Notes: a model not told the origin generated them from the letters alone. Positions 55,165-63,683 are shown, counted from the stretch's first letter. The stretch: 64,000 bases of DNA from Paraburkholderia translucens (GCF_020881035.1 NZ_JAJITC010000008.1:124001-188000); one strand, 5' to 3'. Translations and numbers: made by a program.

Positions 55165-57396
55165 TTGTTCGAAACTCAAACAGACATTGCCGCGGCGAAG
55201 AAGAGCTGGAGTATCGCGATTGGTACGATCGTCGTGACTTCCTGTGGACTCATCGCAGCCGTTGCGCTGGTCGTCGCCAACGATGCAGCGCTCGTGCTGC
55301 GTGCCATAGCCCGCGTCGGTTGGGGCATCGCCGTCATCGTGGCGATTCGCGCCGGCATCATGGGGTTGACTGGCGTGGCCTGGGGTTGCCTCGTTCGCCC
55401 GCTCGTGCAGCGGGGGTTCGGGCTGTTCGTGTTTCTGCGCTGGGTGCGAGAGGCGATCAACGTGCTGCTACCGGTAGCGTCGTTCGGTGGCGATCTGATC
55501 GGCGCGCGGCTCTTGACCTTCTGGGGTGTGGCCGGTGGCCTTGCCGGCGCATCAATTCTCGTAGACCTGCTGATTCAGGCTTTCGCCCAGTTCCTGTTTA
55601 CAGTCGCGGGGGTGGGGCTGCTCGTTGCCGACGGTCGCGCAGGCGCGATGGCACAGTGGCTGGCGACCGGCCTGCTGATCGCAGCGGCGGCGCTCGTCGG
55701 CTTCTACGTCGCACAACGCTTGCGCCTGTTCGATCTGGTCGAGCGCGGCATGCTCGCGGTACTGCGTTGGTCGAAGGCGTCGTTCGGCAGCGAGATCCGG
55801 CTGCACGACAACCTGCAGCGCATCCACGCGAACAGGATGGCCATGCTGAGTGCCCTCTTCGCCCACCTGGCGGCCTGGCTTTGCGGAGTCGCGGAGGTAT
55901 GGATCGCGCTGACGTGCATGGGCGCCGAACCAACTCTCGCGCAGGCGTTGGTGCTGGAAAGCATCGGCCAGGCGGTGCGCGATGCGGCCTTCCCCGTGCC
56001 GGGCGCCATCGGCGTTCAGGAGGGCGGTTTCCTGCTGCTTGGCCACATCTACGGGCTGCCTGCGGAGATTGCGCTTGCGCTGTCGCTGGTCAAGCGCGTA
56101 CCCGACGTCGCGCTGGGCCTGCCGGGGCTATTGGCCTGGCATCTCACCGAGACGCGACGCCTGCTGTTGCGCCGCCGGGTGGGGGCCGTGTCGGCCGACG
56201 TAACCGGATCACGGGTTCATTCGGAAGTTCGCTTCGCCGACGAGCGACCGACGGGATCTACGATCGATATTCAGGTCAAGCCAGCCTTAACCGTTTCGCT
56301 GCCACCTGATCGGACATCCGGAGGCAGCAAGCCGGTCAATTCGTGGAACGAGTGGGACCCGCTCGAAGAGGTCATCGTCGGACGGCCCGACGCAGCCGTC
56401 ATTCCTCCATACCACGTCACAGTTACTGCCAACGTGCCGGGCTTCACGGCGAGGCTGCATCGTCTTTTCGCTGGCCGGCACTACCCGAAGTGGATATTCG
56501 ATCAGGCGCAGAAGGAATTCGACGCGTTCGTCCGCCTCCTGGAAGGAGAAGGCGTGATGGTTCGCCGGCCCGACGTCGTCGACCATCGCGCCCGCTTCCG
56601 CACGCCATGCCGGTCTAGCCGCGGGATTTGCGTGTCCTGCCCGCGTGACGGATACCTGGTGATCGGCGACGAGATCATCGAAACGCCGATGTGCTGGCGT
56701 TCCCGCTACTTCGAGGGCGAAGCGTACCGTGCGCTATTCGAGGAGTACTTTCGCAACGGCGCTCGCTGGGTCGCTGCGCCGCGGCCGCAGTTGACCGACG
56801 AGCTATTCGATTACCGCTACGGCATCCCGCAGACGGCTGAGCCGTTGCGCTACATCGTCACCGAGTTCGAGCCGTTGTTCGACGCCGCCGATTTCGCGCG
56901 CTGCGGCCGCGACCTGTTCGTCACCCGCTCCAACGTCACGAACCGGGCCGGCATCGAATGGCTCCGGCGCCATCTCGGCGACGGCTTTCACATTCACGAG
57001 ATCGAGACCCGTTGCCGTCAGCCCATGCATATCGATTCGTGCCTCAGTCCATTGTGTCCGGGCAAGGTGCTGGTCAACCCGGACTATATCGACGTTGACC
57101 GGCTCCCACCGATCCTGAAGCGCTGGGACGTGCTGGTCGCGCCACGCCCCGATCCGGTCCCCGGGGTCATGTCGAAAGTTTCGATGTGCAGTCCCTGGAC
57201 CAGTGTCAACACGTTGATGCTCGACGAAAAGCGCGTGATCGTCGACGCGTCCCAGGTGTCGCTGATAAAGGCGTTCAGGACTTGGGGATTCGAGCCGATT
57301 CCGTGTGCGTTCATCAGTTATGGGCCGTTCGGCGGCACCTTCCATTGTGCGACCCTCGATGTTCGTCGGCGCGGCACACTGCAGTCATACTTCTGA
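55165..57396 (+). CDS. HpnL/MprF-like membrane domain fused to an amidinotransferase
   Basis: A 743-residue two-domain protein. Residues about 15-340 are an integral membrane domain of the UPF0104/HpnL group, related to the flippase half of MprF: ILLPVASFGGDLIGARL-like core, FAHLAAWLCGVAEVWIAL, FPVPGAIGVQEGGFLLLGHI, and SLVKRVPDVALGLPGLLAWH. After a linker, residues about 390-743 are an L-arginine:glycine-type amidinotransferase (WNEWDPLEEVIVGRP). Its catalytic triad is complete: D583 in CGRDLFVTRS, H622 in QPMHIDSC and C728 in GGTFHCATLDVRRRG. The frame is continuous, so it is a real fusion. The TTG start has AGGAGG four bases upstream. It probably moves an amidino group from arginine to an amine on a membrane-bound or exported molecule; the substrate is not known. 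Confidence 0.88.
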   Translation: MFETQTDIAAAKKSWSIAIGTIVVTSCGLIAAVALVVANDAALVLRAIARVGWGIAVIVAIRAGIMGLTGVAWGCLVRPLVQRGFGLFVFLRWVREAINVLLPVASFGGDLIGARLLTFWGVAGGLAGASILVDLLIQAFAQFLFTVAGVGLLVADGRAGAMAQWLATGLLIAAAALVGFYVAQRLRLFDLVERGMLAVLRWSKASFGSEIRLHDNLQRIHANRMAMLSALFAHLAAWLCGVAEVWIALTCMGAEPTLAQALVLESIGQAVRDAAFPVPGAIGVQEGGFLLLGHIYGLPAEIALALSLVKRVPDVALGLPGLLAWHLTETRRLLLRRRVGAVSADVTGSRVHSEVRFADERPTGSTIDIQVKPALTVSLPPDRTSGGSKPVNSWNEWDPLEEVIVGRPDAAVIPPYHVTVTANVPGFTARLHRLFAGRHYPKWIFDQAQKEFDAFVRLLEGEGVMVRRPDVVDHRARFRTPCRSSRGICVSCPRDGYLVIGDEIIETPMCWRSRYFEGEAYRALFEEYFRNGARWVAAPRPQLTDELFDYRYGIPQTAEPLRYIVTEFEPLFDAADFARCGRDLFVTRSNVTNRAGIEWLRRHLGDGFHIHEIETRCRQPMHIDSCLSPLCPGKVLVNPDYIDVDRLPPILKRWDVLVAPRPDPVPGVMSKVSMCSPWTSVNTLMLDEKRVIVDASQVSLIKAFRTWGFEPIPCAFISYGPFGGTFHCATLDVRRRGTLQSYF

Positions 57397-57525
57397 GTGG
57401 AGACTTGCGGACGGTGCACACACCCCGCCGCATGCATTAACGCCTATGTCCGCGTGAGCGAAAGCCGCGCTCGAAGCACAGACAGCGGAGATTGCCGCTG
57501 CGAGAAAAAGAGTAGTGCGCTTCAT
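57385..57525 (-). CDS. Short secreted protein, probably truncated
   Basis: 46 residues: a clear signal peptide (KRTTLFLAAAISAVCASSAAFA) followed by HADIGVNACGG and a short Cys-containing end. Its start resembles small Burkholderia secreted proteins that continue with Pro/Val-rich repeats, but here the frame stops soon after and its last 12 bases overlap the end of the fusion gene. This may be a remnant cut when the neighbouring genes arrived. AGGA upstream serves as ribosome site. Confidence 0.5.
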   Translation of the reverse strand: MKRTTLFLAAAISAVCASSAAFAHADIGVNACGGVCAPSASLHSEV

Positions 57526-57673
57526 GAAGTTTTCCTGTCCTTCCCGGTGCTGGCGGGTGTCAGACGACGCCGAATGACGCTTATTGCGCGGCTGCCAGGC
57601 CGCAGAAGATCCAGTCGGGTCGTCCATTCTCTAACCGGCGGTAAGCGTAAAGACGCCGCCGTTTGGAGGCTGA

Positions 57674-58369
57674 CTACGACGCGCTCAGGGCGTCACCCGA
57701 GACATGAACGCGCTCACCGACCTGGACCGGTGGCTGCGTCGAATAGTTGAAGTTCCGGTAGCTGCCGTCCTGCATCCTGACCTGCACCTGGTAGCTCGTC
57801 GCCTTGCGTACAGCGTGCTCGATGCCATTGCCCGCAAGGCCGCCGCCGACGGCGCCGGCAATCGTTGCCAGAACTCGACCGCGTCCCGCGCCGAGCTGAT
57901 TCCCCAACAGCCCGCCGGCGACTGCCCCGCCTACGGCCCCGAGACCCGTTGTCGGCTCGGGTTCCTGGAGTGTATTGACGGCAACGACTTCACCGGCGTT
58001 CGGATCGACGGCGACGGGCCTCGGAGCAGGTTGTGCCGACGACGGGTATGCGTCGTTGTTCGCATACCTTGGGGGCTGCTGAGTCGACACGCCAGGGTGA
58101 TGATGGACGCGAGGTTGGGCGGGTGCTTCTTCCCGGGACATGCGCTGTTCCACATTCGGTTGCCGCGAAGCGACCGGTGCGCTGGCGATGTGTGCGGCGA
58201 CCGGTGTAGCTTGCGTCGCAGGAGCCGTCACCGCTCGGGACGTCGGAAGAACGCCTGTCATCGCCGCGATACCCGTCGCGCTTGCAAGGATGACCGCCAC
58301 CGCTGCACCGGCGACCAAAGGGTGAATGCGACTACGCTGCGGCGAACTGGAAGTGAGGTTGGTGCTCAT
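57674..58369 (-). CDS. Glycine-zipper 2TM domain protein
   Basis: A 231-residue envelope protein. It has an N-terminal membrane segment (HPLVAGAAVAVILASATGIAAM), a long Pro/Ala-rich linker, a glycine-zipper membrane hairpin (GLGAVGGAVAGGLLGNQLGAGRGRVLATIAGAVGGGLAGNGIE split over two helices near residues 140-185) and a C-terminal beta domain (YQVQVRMQDGSYRNFNY). It resembles SlyB/Rickettsia 17-kDa antigen-like proteins but is anchored by the N-terminal helix rather than a lipobox. It probably sits in the inner or outer membrane and stabilises the envelope. Confidence 0.8.
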   Translation of the reverse strand: MSTNLTSSSPQRSRIHPLVAGAAVAVILASATGIAAMTGVLPTSRAVTAPATQATPVAAHIASAPVASRQPNVEQRMSREEAPAQPRVHHHPGVSTQQPPRYANNDAYPSSAQPAPRPVAVDPNAGEVVAVNTLQEPEPTTGLGAVGGAVAGGLLGNQLGAGRGRVLATIAGAVGGGLAGNGIEHAVRKATSYQVQVRMQDGSYRNFNYSTQPPVQVGERVHVSGDALSAS

Positions 58370-58728
58370 GTCGCGCTCCGTTGATGTGTGTCAGCAAGAA
58401 CGCCGCAATCGACACGGCGGTGCACTGGACCAGCGTGAGATTTGTAAGCAGTTGTAGTGCTCTGCGGAGGCTTCGAAGGGAAGGGCCCTCGACGGCGGAC
58501 CATCGAAGAGTGGAGGACTGCCGCGCGCCAGCTCCCCTTCCTGCTTTCGCGGATTTTCATCGTCTCGTTCTCACGCATCTACCTTGGAGTCCACTGGTTT
58601 TCGGTTGTCACGCTGGGGCAAATCGTCTCGACGGCAGCTCGCCGCATCCCGTCTTCTCATCGTCCACTTGACCATGCCACCGTGGGAAGCTTCATGCTTG
58701 GATTTCTTGTCGCTCAATGGAGGTTCAA
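58370..58728. other. Region holding a decayed gene fragment
   Basis: 359 bp between the glycine-zipper gene and the heavy-metal-binding protein. Apart from the PAP2-like fragment described separately and the promoters needed for the two flanking genes, I see no intact gene. Confidence 0.45.
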
Positions 58729-58744
58729 GTGGAATTCGAGGTAA
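58457..58744 (+). pseudogene. PAP2-family phosphatase fragment
   Basis: The frame contains FIVSFSRIYLGVHWFSV at about 58558-58610, which matches the third PAP2 motif (S-R-x5-H-x3-D) except that the catalytic Asp is Val, a single A-to-T change. The first two PAP2 motifs are absent and the sequence after it does not continue in family style. Only the end of a phosphatase gene seems to remain. Confidence 0.4.
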
Positions 58745-58938
58745 AAGATATGTCCTGTGGAGGCTGCGCCAGCGCAATTACGCGTGCGGTCGCGAACGTC
58801 GACCCTGCGGCCAGGCTCGACGTGGATATCTCAAGCAAAATCGTGAAAATCGATTCCGTGCTGCCGCCGCAGCGGTTGGCCGCCGCCATCGAAGCAGCGG
58901 GATTTCATCCCGTGGTCTGCCCGCCCTCGGCAGATTGA
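58729..58938 (+). CDS. Heavy-metal-associated (HMA) domain protein, CopZ-like
   Basis: A 69-residue protein consisting of one ferredoxin-like HMA domain. The metal-binding loop is DMSCGGCASAIT (CXXC), and the rest (DPAARLDVDISSKIVKIDSVLPPQRLAAAIEAAGFHP) has the full beta-alpha-beta fold. It should carry copper(I) or a similar ion in the cytoplasm. GGAGG at 58719-58723 is placed for GTG 58729, so I prefer that start over ATG 58717, which would add four residues. copCD lies about 10 kb away, not in the same operon. Confidence 0.85.
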   Translation: MEFEVKDMSCGGCASAITRAVANVDPAARLDVDISSKIVKIDSVLPPQRLAAAIEAAGFHPVVCPPSAD

Positions 58939-59088
58939 CCGCCAGAGTTCAGATGCTGTTTGCCTTTCGCGCGAGGGGTTTGGGCATGTGGCGCGTAGCA
59001 ACCGGGATGCTTCGAAGAAGCGCGCATTTAAAGTCTAGATGCGCGCAGTGCGCCATTTCCGGCGCATCGGCCGTGGTGGTGGTTCAAA

Positions 59089-59126
59089 GCAAAAAGCCGC
59101 TGTCCTTGTGGGACAGCGGCTTTTCT
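59089..59126. terminator. Terminator between HMA gene and tRNA-Met
   Basis: AAAAAGCCGCTGTCC pairs with GGACAGCGGCTTTT around TTGT, flanked by A's and T's. It can end the tRNA transcript (minus) and the HMA transcript (plus). Confidence 0.85.
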
Positions 59127-59132
59127 TGAAGC

Positions 59133-59209
<77 letters not shown>

Positions 59210-59221
59210 GAAAGAAGCGAG

Positions 59222-59250
59222 ATTATGCTGGGGCAACCGGAGACTGTCAA
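59222..59250 (-). promoter_or_regulatory. Promoter of tRNA-Met
   Basis: On the minus strand TTGACA (59250-59245) and CATAAT (59227-59222) are exactly 17 bp apart, and the predicted start is about 6 bases before the tRNA. Confidence 0.8.
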
Positions 59251-59293
59251 CCCCGTCGCCCAACTTTTTCAGATAACGCTGGCGTCGAGCCGC

Positions 59294-60952
59294 TCAATCC
59301 CTCGCGTAGATATCCGAATCCTTGGTTTCGCGCACGAACAGCATGCCGATCACGAACGTGAACAGCGCGATCACGATCGGATACCAGAGCCCCGAATAAA
59401 TGTTGCCGTTGGCCGCGACGATCGCGAATGCGGTCGCCGGCAGGAAGCCGCCAAACCAGCCATTGCCGATGTGATACGGCAGCGACATCGACGTATAGCG
59501 GATGCGCGTCGGGAACATCTCGACCAGCATCGCCGCGATCGGCCCGTACACCATCGTCACGTAGATCACGAGGATCGTCAGGATCACGATGGTCATCGGC
59601 CAGTTGATCTGCGCCGGATCGGCTTTCGGCGGGTAGCCGGCGGCCTTCAGCGTCGCCGCGAGCGTCTTCTCGAAGATCTTGGCTTGCTCCTTCGCGTCGG
59701 GGGCGCGGCCGTCGAACGTGTTGACGACCGCATCTCCCACGCGGATCTGCGCGATCGTGCCAGCCGGCGCCGCGACGTTGTCGTAGTTCAGGCCGGCGCG
59801 CGACAGCGCGCCCTTGGCGATATCGCACGAACTCGTGAACCTCGCCGTGCCCACCGGGTTGAACTGGAACGAGCACTCGGCCGGATCGGCGATCACGACG
59901 ATCGGCGACTTCGCGGTCGCCGCTTCGAGCGCGGGGTTCGTATAGTGCGTGAGCGCCTTGAACAGCGGGAAGTAGGTCAGCGCGGCGATCAGCAGGCCGG
60001 CCATGATGATCGGCTTGCGGCCGATGCGATCCGACAGCGAGCCGAAGAACAGGAAGAACGGCGTGCCGATCAGCAGTGCGAGCGCGATCATGATGTTGGC
60101 GCTTGCGCCGTCGACCTTCAGCGTCTGCGTGAGGAAGAACAGCGTGTAGAACTGCCCCGTGTACCACACGACGGCCTGGCCGGCCGTCAGGCCGAGCAGC
60201 GCGAGAATCACGACCTTCAGGTTCTTCCACTGGCCGAACGCTTCAGAGAGCGGCGCCTTCGAGGTCTTGCCCTCGGCCTTGATGCGCTCGAACACCGGCG
60301 ACTCGTGCAGCTGCAGACGAATCCACACCGATACCGCGAGCAGCACGATCGACGCGATGAACGGAATGCGCCAGCCCCATGCGCCGAACGCGTCTTCGCC
60401 CATCGTCGTGCGCACGCCGAGAATCACGAGCAGCGACAGAAACAGACCGAGCGTCGCCGTAGTCTGGATCCACGCGGTGTAGAAGCCGCGCCGTCCCGCC
60501 GGCGCGTGTTCGGCAACGTAGGTCGCGGCGCCGCCGTACTCGCCGCCGAGCGCGAGACCCTGCAGCAGGCGCATTGCGATGAAGATCACCGGCGAAGCCA
60601 TGCCGATCGCCGCGTAGCCAGGCAGGAAGCCGACGAGGAACGTCGACAGGCCCATGATGACGATCGTGATGAGGAACGTGTACTTGCGCCCGACCATGTC
60701 GCCGAGCCGGCCGAACACGATCGCGCCGAACGGCCGCACCGCGAAGCCCGCTGCGAAGCTGAGCAGCGTGAAGATGAAGGCTGCGGTCGGATTGACGCCG
60801 GAGAAGAAGCTCTTGCTGATGAAGGCCGCGAGCGAGCCGGCCAGATAAAAGTCGTACCATTCGAAAACCGTACCCAGCGACGATGCGAAGATCACCCGCT
60901 TCTCATCGCGCGTCATCGGCGCGTGCGAGATTTGCCCGCCAACGGTAGCCAT
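59294..60952 (-). CDS. MHS-family MFS transporter
   Basis: A 552-residue metabolite:proton symporter of the ProP/ShiA type. Motifs: SSLGTVFEWYDFYLAG in helix 1, FGRLGDMVGRKYTF (motif A), LQGLALGGEYGGAATYVAEHAP and GSLSDRIGRKP for the second motif A. It carries an insertion of about 100 residues between about residues 345 and 450 with two cysteines (AECSF, SSCDI), then the last helices. Normal MHS transporters are 430-450 residues. The substrate may be a carboxylate or osmolyte; sequence does not tell. Confidence 0.9.
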   Translation of the reverse strand: MATVGGQISHAPMTRDEKRVIFASSLGTVFEWYDFYLAGSLAAFISKSFFSGVNPTAAFIFTLLSFAAGFAVRPFGAIVFGRLGDMVGRKYTFLITIVIMGLSTFLVGFLPGYAAIGMASPVIFIAMRLLQGLALGGEYGGAATYVAEHAPAGRRGFYTAWIQTTATLGLFLSLLVILGVRTTMGEDAFGAWGWRIPFIASIVLLAVSVWIRLQLHESPVFERIKAEGKTSKAPLSEAFGQWKNLKVVILALLGLTAGQAVVWYTGQFYTLFFLTQTLKVDGASANIMIALALLIGTPFFLFFGSLSDRIGRKPIIMAGLLIAALTYFPLFKALTHYTNPALEAATAKSPIVVIADPAECSFQFNPVGTARFTSSCDIAKGALSRAGLNYDNVAAPAGTIAQIRVGDAVVNTFDGRAPDAKEQAKIFEKTLAATLKAAGYPPKADPAQINWPMTIVILTILVIYVTMVYGPIAAMLVEMFPTRIRYTSMSLPYHIGNGWFGGFLPATAFAIVAANGNIYSGLWYPIVIALFTFVIGMLFVRETKDSDIYARD

Positions 60953-61179
60953 ATGTCGTCTCCAATTTTGATATACACACGGGTCGCCGGGAACGGCGTT
61001 CCGTGCAAGCGATTATTGGAGTGGAAACTTACGGCGTTCTGACTCGGCGGCAGAACCTGGGGCAGGCCGGCAGGACGATGAGTTGGCGTTCAACTTCAGG
61101 CAATGGACCGGTATGTTCGCGCAACTTGCGTCGAAATATCTGAAATTCGCGCCGCCGTGTGGCCGGCGAGCTAGCCGTG

Positions 61180-62718
61180 TTAGGGTAAGTCCCGCCCCCG
61201 TTCGAGCACGTTCAAGCTGACACGCACGAGCGTGCCGGCGAGCCGCGGCGACTCCTGGTAGACGTTGTCGTCGATGACGAGCTCGCCGCCGTGCATCGCC
61301 GTGATCTCCCGCACGATCGCGAGACCGAGGCCGCTGCCGTCTTCCTCGCGGCCGAGAATCCGGTAGAACCGCTCGACCACGCGTGCGCGCTCGCTGACCG
61401 GAATGCCGAGCCCGGTGTCCTCGACTTCCAGATGCACGCGCCGCGCGGCCGCGTCGTGCCGCACGCGCACGGTGACGCGGCCGCCCGCCGGCGTATAGCG
61501 GATCGCGTTGTCGATCAGGTTCGAGAGCATCTCGCGCAGCATGACCGGATTGCCTGCGACTTCGACCGGCGCGTCGGGCGCCTCGTAGCCGATGTCCATC
61601 TGCTTCGCGAGCGCGGCCTGCACCCATTCGCGCACCGCGCTGCGCGCGAGTTCGCCCAGCTCAACCGGCGTGAAGATCTGTCCCGACCGACGGTTCTCCG
61701 CGCGTGCGAGCGCGAGCAACTGCGTGACGAGCCGCGCGGCATGTTCGGAGCTCGTCGCGATCTGTTCGAGCGAGCGATGCACCTCGGCCGACACGTTCTG
61801 GCGCAGCGCGAGCTCCGCCTGCGTGCGCAGGCCGGCGAGCGGCGTTTTCATCTGATGCGCAGCGTCGGCGATGAAGCGCTTCTGCAACTCCATGTTCTGT
61901 TCCAGGCGCGTGAGCAGATCGTTGAACGACGTGACGAGCGGTTCGATTTCCGGCGGCGCGCGGCGCGCCTCGAGCGGCGACAGGTCGTCCGGCCGGCGCG
62001 CGCGGATGTGCGCCTGCAGCGCATGCAACGGCTCGAGCCCGCGCGACAGCCCGAACCAAACGAGCAGGATCGCTAGCGGCAGGATCACGAACTGCGGCAG
62101 GATCACGCCCTTGATGATGTCGTTGGCGAGCTGGCTGCGCTTGTCGAGCGTTTCGGCAACCTGCACGAGCACCGGCTGCGCGCCAGGCGTCTGCGGAAAC
62201 TCGACGGTCGTATACGCGACGCGAATGTCGTTGCCGCGCAGCACGTCATCGCGGAATTCCACGATGCCGGGTTGCGGGCGGTCCTCCTCGCGCGGCAGCG
62301 GCATGTCGCGCTCGCCCGCGACGAGCTCACCGCGCGTGCCAAGCACCTGGAAGAACACGCTGTCGACGTTGTCGGCGCGCAGGAAATCGCGCGTCGACTC
62401 GGGCAGCGCCAGCTCCGCGACGCCGTTGATGGGGTGGATCTGGCGCGCGAGCACGTAGGCGTCGGTTTCGAGCGCGCGGTCGAACGGTCCGTTCGCGATC
62501 GACTTCGCGACCAGATACGTGACCGCAAGGCTCATCGGCCACAGCAGCAGGAGCGGCGCGAGCATCCAGTCGAGAATCTCGCCGAACAGCGAGCGCGGAC
62601 GTGCTTCGGCGGCGGCTTCGGTTTCGTCGGGCGGGGCGAACGGATTGGCGTAGCGCGCGTCGCGCGCCTCGTCGAGGTCCGCCGCGTGCGCCGTGGCGCG
62701 ATCAGCGCGTGCGGACAT
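61180..62718 (-). CDS. Two-component sensor histidine kinase (TctE/QseC-like)
   Basis: A 512-residue membrane kinase. An N-terminal helix (ILDWMLAPLLLLWPMSLAVTYLV), a periplasmic sensor of the TctE type, a second helix (VILPQFVILPLAILLVWFGL), a HAMP-like linker, the H-box FIADAAHQMKTPLAGL, and the ATPase N, G1 and G2 boxes (NLIDNAIRYTPAGG, DTGLGIP, GLGLAIV) are all present. The regulator gene lies 9 bases upstream. TctE homologues sense tricarboxylates and others respond to cations; the signal is unknown here. The MHS transporter downstream could be a target. Confidence 0.92.
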   Translation of the reverse strand: MSARADRATAHAADLDEARDARYANPFAPPDETEAAAEARPRSLFGEILDWMLAPLLLLWPMSLAVTYLVAKSIANGPFDRALETDAYVLARQIHPINGVAELALPESTRDFLRADNVDSVFFQVLGTRGELVAGERDMPLPREEDRPQPGIVEFRDDVLRGNDIRVAYTTVEFPQTPGAQPVLVQVAETLDKRSQLANDIIKGVILPQFVILPLAILLVWFGLSRGLEPLHALQAHIRARRPDDLSPLEARRAPPEIEPLVTSFNDLLTRLEQNMELQKRFIADAAHQMKTPLAGLRTQAELALRQNVSAEVHRSLEQIATSSEHAARLVTQLLALARAENRRSGQIFTPVELGELARSAVREWVQAALAKQMDIGYEAPDAPVEVAGNPVMLREMLSNLIDNAIRYTPAGGRVTVRVRHDAAARRVHLEVEDTGLGIPVSERARVVERFYRILGREEDGSGLGLAIVREITAMHGGELVIDDNVYQESPRLAGTLVRVSLNVLERGRDLP

Positions 62719-62727
62719 CGCTGGCCT

Positions 62728-63531
62728 CTATTTGTAGTGGTGGCTCGCCGGCATCGCGGCGGACGGCGGCGCGCTGGACGCTTGCGGCGTTTGCGGCGTT
62801 TGCGGCTCCGAGCCGGCGGGCGCGTTCGCCGTTGCGCCTGGCGCCGGGCTCGCAGTCGCCGGCGGCGCGGCCTTTTCCAGGCAGTAGCCCAGCCCGCGCA
62901 CGGTGATGATGCGCACGCCGCTCGGCTCGATCTTTTTGCGCAGCCGGTGCACGTAGACTTCGATCGCGTTGTTGCTGACTTCCTCGCCCCATTCGCACAG
63001 ATGGTCGACGAGTTGTTCCTTCGAGACCAGCCGGCCGATCCGTTGCAGCAGCACCTCGAGCAGGCCGAGCTCGCGCGCGGACAGATCGATCACCTGGTCG
63101 TTCACGTAGGCGATGCGGCCCACCTGATCGAACGATAGCGAGCCGTGCCGCACGACCGTCGGCCCGCCGCCCGCGCCGCGCCGCGTCAGCGCGCGCACGC
63201 GCGCTTCGAGTTCGTTCAGCGCGAAGGGCTTGGCCATATAGTCGTCGGCGCCGAGGTCGAGGCCTTTGACGCGTTCGTCGACGCTGTCGGCCGCGGTCAG
63301 GATCAGCACCGGCAGGTTCGAATTGCGCGCGCGCAGTCGGCGCAGCACCTCGAGCCCGGACATGCGCGGCAGGCCCAGATCGAGGATCAATAGGTCGAAC
63401 GTCTGCATTGACAACGCGGTATCGGCTTCCACGCCGCTTTTGACGTGATCGACCGCATAGCCCGATTGGCGGAGTGATCGAACCAGACCGTCCGCGAGTA
63501 TGCTGTCGTCTTCGGCTATCAGAATTCGCAT
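62728..63531 (-). CDS. OmpR-family response regulator (TctD/QseB-like)
   Basis: A 267-residue regulator. The receiver has the acidic pocket E7-D8-D9 and the phosphorylated D51 in LLILDLGLPRM, with the conserved Lys in YMAKPFALNELE. The C-terminal winged helix spans about residues 135-225 (SARELGLLEVLLQRIGRLVSKEQLVDHL). The last 35 residues are an unusual Pro/Ala/Thr-rich tail. It is transcribed with the sensor kinase and is divergent from recA. Confidence 0.93.
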   Translation of the reverse strand: MRILIAEDDSILADGLVRSLRQSGYAVDHVKSGVEADTALSMQTFDLLILDLGLPRMSGLEVLRRLRARNSNLPVLILTAADSVDERVKGLDLGADDYMAKPFALNELEARVRALTRRGAGGGPTVVRHGSLSFDQVGRIAYVNDQVIDLSARELGLLEVLLQRIGRLVSKEQLVDHLCEWGEEVSNNAIEVYVHRLRKKIEPSGVRIITVRGLGYCLEKAAPPATASPAPGATANAPAGSEPQTPQTPQASSAPPSAAMPASHHYK

Positions 63532-63654
63532 GATGCGCAGCCTGGCTTTGCCGGCACCGTGGGGTTCGCCCCGGCGCGCAGCGGTCTCCGAACATTATTG
63601 TGGGTAGTTGGGGCAACGCGACGGTAAAAATGCGCGTTCGCATCGCAATCGCGC

Positions 63655-63683
63655 TTGCCAAGACTACTGTTTTTTTATACAGT
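63655..63683 (+). promoter_or_regulatory. recA promoter with LexA box
   Basis: TTGCCA (63655-63660) and TACAGT (63678-63683) are 17 bp apart. The LexA site CTGT-N8-ACAG (63667-63682) fits the consensus exactly and covers the spacer and -10, so LexA binding would block the promoter until DNA damage. Confidence 0.88.

Noticed and set aside
55165..57396. The possibility that the HpnL and amidinotransferase parts are two genes joined by a sequencing error
   Set aside because: The linker is in frame without stops, and there is no ribosome site with a start codon before the second domain; kept as a fusion.
59225..61042. 605-codon plus-strand frame opposite the MHS transporter
   Set aside because: Also spans the tRNA promoter and consists mostly of Arg/Glu/His; a shadow.
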